DNA of 11,494 nucleotides, taken from Bacilli bacterium. GTDB taxonomy: Bacteria; Bacillota_I; Bacilli_A; RFN20; CAG-826. Below, piece by piece: positions 6,360 through 11,494 of this stretch. The notes beneath the pieces were generated by a model, which was not told where the DNA came from, did no database searches, and saw only the letters and a program-made list of their open reading frames with translations. Location of the stretch: NCBI GenBank assembly GCA_016296285.1, contig JAEDJP010000034.1, positions 1 through 11,494 of the forward strand, read 5' to 3'. Positions within the stretch are counted from its first letter, which is position 1. Each line of letters starts with the position of its first letter. The translations under genes were made by a program, and so were the position numbers.

Positions 6360-7196
6360 TTAAATTTTGGACAAGGTGTTTAGGATGAGGCGTTTGGAAG
6401 TCTCGATTGCGGGGGCCTTCACGCCTTCGAACACCAAAATCGCGTCGGGGGCGTGGGCCTTGATCGAAGCCATCATGGCCTCGTAATGGAACTCCCCTTC
6501 GCCGGGATTGGCCTGGATGAGCTTGCCATCGCGGACCAAGCCATCCTTGATGTGGATGATGCGGACCTTGCCATGCAACCGGCGCAGCGCGTCCTCGAAA
6601 ATCGCGTCCCTTTTCGCGAAATTCTCGGGGCATAGGAGGTTGAACAGGTCGACGGTCGCGTAAACGCGTTCGCTATGAAGCTCCTCGAGGAGGCGGACAT
6701 GGCGATCGACGTCGCAGATGACGTGCCCATGGGCGGATTCGATGGCGATATCCGCGCCGAGGGACTCGGCATACGCGGCAAGCTCGGCGAAAACCGCCTT
6801 CGTTTGCTGGTAGCCTTCTTCCGTGCGGTTCTTCGGATGGTAAATCCAAGGGGAATCGTTGAAAGATCCCGTCTCGCTCCCAACGGGAGGGTTCCCGGGG
6901 AAAACGGAAGCGATCGCGAGGTTCTTCTTGAAGATGTCGATTCCGGAAGAAACGACGGAGGGGTCGGAGTGGACGGGGTTAAAATAGGCCCCGAGCATAG
7001 CGACGGAAACGCATCGGCTCGAAAGCGCCTTCTCGACGCGCCTTGCGTAAGCCTCGGTGAATTCGGGCTCCTTGAGCGCTTTCTTGAAGACGAGCTGAAT
7101 GTAGGAAAAACCAGCATCCTGGATCGTTTTGGCCAGTTCTTCCGGCGTCCCGGAAGCGATAAGGTCATGGGCCCTGACACCGATTCTCTCGTTCAT
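6360..7196 (-). CDS. sugar phosphate isomerase/epimerase-like TIM-barrel protein
   Basis: 278 aa, cytosolic, of the xylose isomerase-like (AP_endonuc_2) TIM-barrel superfamily. The N-terminal strand IGVRAHDL (5-12) is the usual first strand. The metal-binding set of this superfamily is visible: Glu153 (IAIES), Asp183 (VYATVDLFN), His215 with Lys217/Asp218 (IIHIKD) and Glu257 (LVFEG). Length fits the family (about 270-290). The start at 7196 is chosen because the conserved part begins four residues later and GAGG lies about 12 nt upstream; an in-frame ATG at 7238 would run into the divergent gene. Members interconvert ketoses, hydroxy-ketoacids or inositol derivatives, so the substrate cannot be read off the sequence. 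Context suggests an unusual uronate or a rhamnogalacturonan-derived sugar. No terminator follows, so some readthrough into the transporter operon is likely. Confidence 0.88.
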   Translation of the reverse strand: MNERIGVRAHDLIASGTPEELAKTIQDAGFSYIQLVFKKALKEPEFTEAYARRVEKALSSRCVSVAMLGAYFNPVHSDPSVVSSGIDIFKKNLAIASVFPGNPPVGSETGSFNDSPWIYHPKNRTEEGYQQTKAVFAELAAYAESLGADIAIESAHGHVICDVDRHVRLLEELHSERVYATVDLFNLLCPENFAKRDAIFEDALRRLHGKVRIIHIKDGLVRDGKLIQANPGEGEFHYEAMMASIKAHAPDAILVFEGVKAPAIETSKRLILNTLSKI

Positions 7197-7255
7197 CTTT
7201 CTTTCGTTCCTCGCTATGATAAGGGCATTATGGTGCATCTTTCCGATTTTGAGAA
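7192..7255. promoter_or_regulatory. overlapping divergent promoters between epimerase and pectinesterase genes
   Basis: Only 33 bp separate the two ATGs (7196 minus, 7230 plus). For the plus strand TATGAT (7215-7220) is a good -10 with a weak -35 (TTCATC, 7192-7197) inside the other gene; it would start transcription within a few bases of the pectinesterase ATG. For the minus strand CATAAT (7232-7227) with TTCTCA (7255-7250), 17-bp spacer, gives a leader of about 23 nt. The two -10 elements face each other and could not be occupied together. Predicted by eye. Confidence 0.4.
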
Positions 7256-8195
7256 TGCGCGAGTTTTGGAGGCAAGCTCCTTCCGCGACCTTCTTGTGCT
7301 CGCGGAACAAACACGCGCGCTTCATGGGGAAATTCCTCTCGTCCTCGACTGCTATGGGGGCGAGGAAGAAGGGGAGTTCGTCTTCCCCTTTTCCCATTGC
7401 CTCGTGCGTTTCCACGGGGGCAAGCTCATCTCTAGACATTACGCAAACGAGCTCGATGAAAACGGGAAAGAACGCACGACGTGGAAGACCGCCGCTTTGA
7501 AAATCACGGGCAGCCATAACCTCTTTTGCGATCTGTGGGTCGAAAACGTCTCGGGGGATCCCGCGACGAAAGGCCAGGAAGTCGCCCTCGGGATTTACGG
7601 GGACGACAACGTTTTCCTAAACGGCTTCTTCTCCTCGACCCAGGATACCCTTTTCGTCGGCCCCTTGCCCGATGACCTCTGCACCCGATACCGCGGCTTC
7701 TTGCCCGAGAACGAACGTTACTTCGAGGGGATGGCCCGTTCTTATTTCTTCTCTTGCCGAATCGAGGGGAGCGTCGATTTTATCTTCGGCGCGGGGCAAG
7801 CCCTGTTCCTCGATTGCCGCCTCATCACCGTCCAAGACGGAAGGGAAACGACCTATGTGGCCGCCCCATCCCATTCCTTGAAAGACCCCTTTGGCTTCGT
7901 TTTCCATCGCTGCTCTTTCGAAAAGAAGGGGGACGTCCTATCGAATTCCGCCTATTTGGCCAGGCCGTGGCGCGACTATGGCAAGGCCGTTTTCCTTGCT
8001 TGCCGCTACGAAGACCACATCAAAAGCGATGGGTTTTCCGATTGGAACGGCGAAGGGCGCGACGCGACCGCGCGCTTCTTGGAATCCCCGCTTTCGCCTA
8101 CGCGCGTGTTGTGGGCGAAGGAAGAGAAAAACCCGGACTTCCTTCAAGAAATCCGGGATCTTTCAAACGAATTGGAAGCTCAGCGCGTGAAATAG
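7230..8195 (+). CDS. pectinesterase (pectin methylesterase, CE8), apparently cytoplasmic
   Basis: 321 aa. Hydrolyses methyl esters of galacturonosyl residues, releasing methanol and free carboxylates. The CE8 residues known from Erwinia PemA are all placed: Gln116 (QEVALGIYGDDN), Gln138-Asp139 (STQDTLFVG, acid/base), Asp183 (GSVDFIFGAG, nucleophile), and Arg245/Trp247 (LARPW). D139 and D183 are 44 residues apart, against about 21 in PemA, because of an insertion near 144-168 (GPLPDDLCTRYRGF...) that I believe many Firmicute CE8 proteins share. There is no signal peptide: the N-terminus is polar and acidic, so the enzyme should act inside the cell on imported oligomers. The start has AAGGG 4 nt upstream. 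It is convergent with uxaC, overlapping it by 16 nt, and its 3' end hosts the uxaC terminator. No terminator of its own is seen. Confidence 0.92.
   Translation: MVHLSDFENARVLEASSFRDLLVLAEQTRALHGEIPLVLDCYGGEEEGEFVFPFSHCLVRFHGGKLISRHYANELDENGKERTTWKTAALKITGSHNLFCDLWVENVSGDPATKGQEVALGIYGDDNVFLNGFFSSTQDTLFVGPLPDDLCTRYRGFLPENERYFEGMARSYFFSCRIEGSVDFIFGAGQALFLDCRLITVQDGRETTYVAAPSHSLKDPFGFVFHRCSFEKKGDVLSNSAYLARPWRDYGKAVFLACRYEDHIKSDGFSDWNGEGRDATARFLESPLSPTRVLWAKEEKNPDFLQEIRDLSNELEAQRVK
8127..8157 (-). terminator. intrinsic terminator of uxaBAC, embedded in the pectinesterase coding sequence
   Basis: Reading the minus strand from 22 nt after the uxaC stop: CCCGGA (8157-8152), then TTTCTTGAAGGAAG, then TCCGGG (8137-8132), then TTTTT (8131-8127) and a pyrimidine-rich tail. 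The six perfect outer pairs extend through U-G, U-A, U-A, C-G and U-G to an 11-bp stem with a four-base loop. On the plus strand the hairpin is followed only by ATCTTTC, so it should work chiefly for uxaC transcripts. On that strand the same bases encode the C-terminal residues around KNPDFLQEIRDL of the pectinesterase. Confidence 0.75.
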
Positions 8196-9583
8196 GCTTT
8201 CGCGTTGCGGAAACTCACATCCTCGACGATCTTGCCGAGCGTTTCCTCATCGTTCGGATAACGGCCTTCCTCGACCAAGGAAGCGAGGAAATCGCAAAGC
8301 TCGCGACGGAAATAGTCGTGGCGCGGATAGCTCAGGAAGCTGCGGGAATCCGTGAGCATCCCGATGAAGCAGGAAATGAGGCCATCGCTCGAGAGCTTTT
8401 TCATTTGGGCGAGCATGCCGTCGTAATGGTCGTTGAACCACCAAGCGGTGCCGACCTGGATCTTCCCTTTCTGGCCGCCTTGGAAGCAGTTCATCAAGGT
8501 GACGAGGGCGATGTAGTCTTTCTCGTTCAAGGTGTAGAGGACGGTCTTGGGGAGGGAAGCGGCTTCGTCAAGCTCGTTGAGCAAGGCCGAGAGCTTTTCC
8601 GCGACGGGCAAATCCTCGACCGCGTCATAGCCCGTGTCGGGGCCAAGAACGGCGTAATTGCGTTTCGAATTGTCGCGAAGGGCGCCGATATGGTACTGCT
8701 GGACCATGTTGTAGCGGTGGTATTCCTTGCCGAGGAAGACGAGGAGATAGCCTTTGTAGATATCCTCTTCTTCCGGGGTGATTCTCTCGCCCCTCAGGCC
8801 TTTTTGGTAGACGGCGTCCGCCTCTTCATAGGTCGCTTTCTTGAAATGGAGGACGTCGAGGGCGTGGTCGCTTGCGGCGCAGCCATGGTCGACGAAGAAG
8901 GCGAGCCGTTCCTTGAGGGCGAGCAGCAAATCATTCAAGGTCGGGAGGGGACGCTTGACGACGCCTTCCAAGGTCTTGATCCAAGGGATGAAGGTCGCGC
9001 GCTCGACGTTGATGGCCTTGTCGGGACGCCAGCAAGGATAGACCTTGGTCTTGAGGGTCGGGTCCTTGGCCATGAGCTCGTGATAATGGAGGTCGTCGAC
9101 CGGGTCGTCCGTCGTGAAGACGGTTTCCACGCGGTTCAGTTCCATCATCTTGCGGGCGGTCATCGTCTTAAGGACTTCGTTCGCCTCGTCGAAGATCTCT
9201 TTCGCCGTCGCGGGGGAAAGGGGCTTCGTGATGCCGAAATACGTCTTGAGCTCGAGATGGGTCCATTCATAGATCGGGTTCCCGATGAAATAGGGCATGC
9301 ATTCCGCGTATTTCTCGAATTTCTCGAAGGCGGAGCGATTCCCGGTGATGTAGGATTCATCGACGCCCATCTCGCGCATCAAACGCCACTTGTAATGGTC
9401 GCCGTACCCGTTTTCCCCAAGCCAAGCTTCCGTGATGGACGAGAAGCGATGATCCTCGTAAATCTGTTGCGGGACCAAGTGGCAATGGAAATCGAAGATC
9501 GGCATTTTCGCGGCGTGATCGCGATAGAGTTTCATCGCGAGCTCGCCGTGCAAGAGGAAGTCATCTCCCAAAAACTGTTTCAT
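8180..9583 (-). CDS. uxaC: uronate isomerase (glucuronate/galacturonate isomerase) UxaC
   Basis: 467 aa, the normal family length. Converts D-galacturonate to D-tagaturonate (and D-glucuronate to D-fructuronate), the first cytosolic step of the isomerase pathway. It belongs to the amidohydrolase superfamily: the metal-binding pair H33-C-H35 is in IFDFHCHLVPQQI, and other family signatures follow in order: NPIYEWTHLELKTYFGI (102-118), TTDDPVDDL (157-165), SDHALDV (238-244), QQYHIGALRDN (295-305), WWFNDHYDGM (381-390) and GMLTDSRSFLSYPRHDYFRR (408-427). AAAGGAG lies 6 nt before the ATG at 9583, 14 nt after the uxaA stop. It is the last gene of the uxaBAC operon and its end overlaps the convergent pectinesterase by 16 nt. 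Confidence 0.98.
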   Translation of the reverse strand: MKQFLGDDFLLHGELAMKLYRDHAAKMPIFDFHCHLVPQQIYEDHRFSSITEAWLGENGYGDHYKWRLMREMGVDESYITGNRSAFEKFEKYAECMPYFIGNPIYEWTHLELKTYFGITKPLSPATAKEIFDEANEVLKTMTARKMMELNRVETVFTTDDPVDDLHYHELMAKDPTLKTKVYPCWRPDKAINVERATFIPWIKTLEGVVKRPLPTLNDLLLALKERLAFFVDHGCAASDHALDVLHFKKATYEEADAVYQKGLRGERITPEEEDIYKGYLLVFLGKEYHRYNMVQQYHIGALRDNSKRNYAVLGPDTGYDAVEDLPVAEKLSALLNELDEAASLPKTVLYTLNEKDYIALVTLMNCFQGGQKGKIQVGTAWWFNDHYDGMLAQMKKLSSDGLISCFIGMLTDSRSFLSYPRHDYFRRELCDFLASLVEEGRYPNDEETLGKIVEDVSFRNAKAYFTR

Positions 9584-9597
9584 GTTGTTCTCCTTTT

Positions 9598-11064
9598 TTA
9601 TAACGTCACGCCTTCTTTGAAGAGGGCGATCTGATCCATTCCGAGGGCCTCGGCCTTCGTTTCTTTCCCGCTTGCGATGTCGCAAAGCAAATCGAGGAAG
9701 CGGTCGCGGACGGGAAGGAACCCTTCCTCAAGCACCGCTTCCGCGTCGAAATCGATCCAGGAAGGCTTCTTCGCGGCGAGGCGATGGTTGGTCGCGATCT
9801 TGATGGTCGGGATCAAGGAACCGAAGGGGGTGCCCCTGCCGGTCGTGAAGCAAAGCACGTTGCATCCGGCGGCGAGGCAATTCGTCGAGGCGACGATGTC
9901 GTTTCCGGGCCCGTTGAGGAGGGAAAGGCCCGGGGCCTTGAGGGAATCCCCGTAATCGAGAACATCCTCGACCTCGAGATGGCCGGCCTTTAGGACGCAG
10001 CCGCTTGATTTCTCCTCAAGGGTCGTGATGCCACCGTCCTTGTTCCCCGGGGAGGGATTCTCGTAACAGGGTTGGCCGTTTTTTGCGTAATAGGCCTTGA
10101 AATTCTCGATTAGGCCGACGATGCGATGGAAGGTTTCCTCGTCTTTCGCCCGGTTCATGAGGGATTGCTCCGCGCCGAACATCTCGGGGACTTCCGTGAG
10201 GGCGACTTGGCCGCCCGCCCCGCCGATGACCTCGCTCACGTAGCCAAGCATCGGGTTCGCGGTGAGGCCGGAAAAGCCATCCGATCCCCCGCATTTGAGG
10301 CCGAGGGCGATCTTGGACAAGGGGCAAGGAACCCTCTTCTCGCCCTTGGTGAAGTCGTAAAGCTCCTCGAGTTTCTCAATGCCCGCCTCGATCTCGTCCT
10401 CGACGTCTTGGCAAACAAGGACGCGCAAGCGATGGGACGGCAAATCCGCGATGAGGGGATGGAACGTTTCCATCCGGTTGTTCTCGCACCCAAGGCCGAG
10501 AGCGAGCACGCCCCCGAAATTCGGGTTATGGGCGATGCCGGAAAGCAAATAAGCGGTATGGGTGTGATCTTCCCCAAGCTGGCTGCAACCATAAGGATGG
10601 GAAGCGATCTTGACGCGCCTTGCCATGTCGGGGTGACGGGCCACGAACCCATCGCGAATCGCGTGGGCCTGGCCGTTCACGCAGCCGACAGTCGGGAGGA
10701 TCAGCAAGTCGTTGCGGGTCCCCACCTTCCCGGATTCGCGGGGAAAGCCGAGGAACGTGCGGCTCGAGGCTTCCTTCGGGGAAACGCGCGCTTTCTCGTA
10801 ATGGTAGACCGGGGCATCGCTTAAGGATGTCTTTAGCTCATCGCTATGGATCCATTCCCCCGGCTGCACGTCGCGGGTCAAGATGCCGATGACGTTGCCG
10901 TATTTATGGAGGGTTTCGCCTTTTTTGAGGGGGCGTCTCGCGATTTTATGGGCTTGGGGGATATCCTCGAGCAACGTGATGCCCTCGACCGTCTCGCCTT
11001 TTTTGAGATCGCGCAAGGCGACGAGGACGTCGTCGGTATCGTGAATCAGAATCGCGTCATTCAT
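9598..11064 (-). CDS. uxaA: altronate dehydratase UxaA
   Basis: 488 aa (E. coli UxaA is about 495). Removes water from D-altronate to give 2-keto-3-deoxy-D-gluconate, the third step after UxaC and UxaB. An N-terminal SAF-type domain (about 1-80; HKIARRPLKKGETLHKYG) is joined to the catalytic domain with the family signatures VGTRNDLLILPTVGCVNG (114-131), HPYGCSQLGEDH (156-167), LGLGCENN (189-196), LKCGGSDGFSGLTANPMLG (256-274), TEVPEMFGAEQ (290-300), YENPSPGNKDGGITTLEEKS (334-353), TTGRGTPFG (407-415) and the C-terminal ALFKEGVTL. Conserved cysteines fit the iron dependence known for the family. The start at 11064 has GGAGG 9 nt upstream and overlaps the uxaB stop by 8 nt. Confidence 0.98.
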   Translation of the reverse strand: MNDAILIHDTDDVLVALRDLKKGETVEGITLLEDIPQAHKIARRPLKKGETLHKYGNVIGILTRDVQPGEWIHSDELKTSLSDAPVYHYEKARVSPKEASSRTFLGFPRESGKVGTRNDLLILPTVGCVNGQAHAIRDGFVARHPDMARRVKIASHPYGCSQLGEDHTHTAYLLSGIAHNPNFGGVLALGLGCENNRMETFHPLIADLPSHRLRVLVCQDVEDEIEAGIEKLEELYDFTKGEKRVPCPLSKIALGLKCGGSDGFSGLTANPMLGYVSEVIGGAGGQVALTEVPEMFGAEQSLMNRAKDEETFHRIVGLIENFKAYYAKNGQPCYENPSPGNKDGGITTLEEKSSGCVLKAGHLEVEDVLDYGDSLKAPGLSLLNGPGNDIVASTNCLAAGCNVLCFTTGRGTPFGSLIPTIKIATNHRLAAKKPSWIDFDAEAVLEEGFLPVRDRFLDLLCDIASGKETKAEALGMDQIALFKEGVTL

Positions 11065-11494
11065 GGAGAAACGCCTCCAAGGATGCCTTGGGACCAAGGG
11101 TGAGAATGGCGTGGAAATATTTCGCGAAGAGGGTGCGGATCACGGTGTCGCCCGCGAGGCTCTTGCCCCAGAAGGCATTCGCGCCGAGGAAGCCGTCGAT
11201 GAAGGCCTCTTCGTTGCCGGTCTTCTCGAATTCGCCCCAGAGCCGCGCCATTTCCGCGAGGTTCTCGGGGGAATCCTTGAGGGGGATCTCCTCTTCTTTC
11301 CCGCCCTTCACGCGCTTGCCGCGATAGAACACGGCGAGGGAAGCGAGGGCGTAGACGAGGTGACGCGGGGCGATGCCGAGGGCGATGTCGTCCTCGACGA
11401 TCGGGAGGTCGCGTTCCTTGAATTTCGGAATCGAATTGAGGGCGATCGAGAGGAGGGCGTGATGGACATAGGGATTCAGGAAGCGGTCGAGAAC
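11057..11494 (-). CDS. uxaB: tagaturonate reductase UxaB, C-terminal part (5' end outside window)
   Basis: 145 codons are visible, open to the window edge. The protein belongs to the long-chain mannitol dehydrogenase family; what is seen is the C-terminal helical domain, not the NAD-binding half. It begins VLDRFLNPYVHHALLSIALN, the family's conserved RFxNPxxxHxLLxIALNS region with the Lys of KFKERDLP next to it, and continues through HLVYALASLAVFYRG. The enzyme reduces D-tagaturonate to D-altronate with NADH. The alternative, UxuB (fructuronate reductase) in the same superfamily, is less likely because the next gene is altronate dehydratase, not mannonate dehydratase. Its stop overlaps the uxaA start by 8 nt (ATGAATGA), so it heads the visible part of the uxaBAC operon. 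The promoter lies outside the window. Confidence 0.9.
   Translation of the reverse strand, partial: VLDRFLNPYVHHALLSIALNSIPKFKERDLPIVEDDIALGIAPRHLVYALASLAVFYRGKRVKGGKEEEIPLKDSPENLAEMARLWGEFEKTGNEEAFIDGFLGANAFWGKSLAGDTVIRTLFAKYFHAILTLGPKASLEAFLHE

Noticed and set aside
8198..8215. Imperfect hairpin TTTCGC-GTT-GCGGAAA just after the pectinesterase stop.
   Set aside because: It has a bulge and is followed by CTCACATCC, not a T-run, and lies within the uxaC coding sequence.
7754..9634. A 626-codon open frame on the plus strand opposite uxaC.
   Set aside because: The minus strand carries an unmistakable full-length UxaC; the plus frame has no recognisable domain and also runs through the end of the pectinesterase gene in another frame.
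11057..11332. A short complete gene starting at GTG 11332.
   Set aside because: The frame continues without a stop to the window edge and the upstream part (RFLNPYVHHALLSIALN) is conserved UxaB sequence, so this is the end of a longer gene.

Overview
The window is a compact, GC-rich (about 58% G+C in the first line, by eye) piece of a bacterial chromosome carrying a pectin / D-galacturonate utilisation locus. A Gram-positive (Bacillota-type) host is inferred from the strong AAGGAG(G) ribosome binding sites, an LAAC lipobox on a large solute-binding lipoprotein, LplB/YtcP-type permeases without a dedicated ATPase, and a site that fits the CcpA/LacI-family operator consensus. TGA serves as a stop in several genes and Trp is TGG, so the code is standard and not mycoplasma code 4. 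I cannot place the organism more finely.

Layout, from the right edge on the minus strand: uxaB (tagaturonate reductase, 3' part only), uxaA (altronate dehydratase) and uxaC (uronate isomerase) form a tight operon, overlapping or nearly abutting. It ends in an intrinsic terminator that lies inside the 3' coding end of the convergent pectinesterase gene. That pectinesterase (CE8, no signal peptide) is the only plus-strand gene. It is divergent from a sugar phosphate isomerase/epimerase-like TIM-barrel gene, with 33 bp between the start codons. After that gene comes the longest gap (6206-6359, 154 nt), with an extended -10 promoter, a perfect 14-bp GntR-type palindrome and a LacI/CcpA-type operator at the predicted transcription start.

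The rest of the minus strand is one transporter operon: an uncharacterised six-segment membrane protein with a long charged tail, an LplB-type permease, a YtcP/AraQ-type permease, an unusually large (736 aa) lipoprotein solute-binding protein, then two small, similarly laid-out four-segment membrane proteins, the last running off the left edge. A very stable RNA hairpin with a UNCG tetraloop sits between the binding-protein gene and the small membrane-protein genes.

Inferred workflow: the importer takes up pectin-derived, possibly methylated, oligogalacturonides; the cytoplasmic pectinesterase removes methyl groups; galacturonate released by enzymes outside the window goes through UxaC, UxaB and UxaA to 2-keto-3-deoxygluconate. 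KDG kinase/aldolase, depolymerases, the transporter ATPase and regulators are not in the window. The most novel part is the trio of unrecognised membrane proteins built into an otherwise standard carbohydrate ABC importer operon. No non-coding stretch exceeds 300 bases. I saw no tRNA, rRNA, CRISPR array or insertion sequence.
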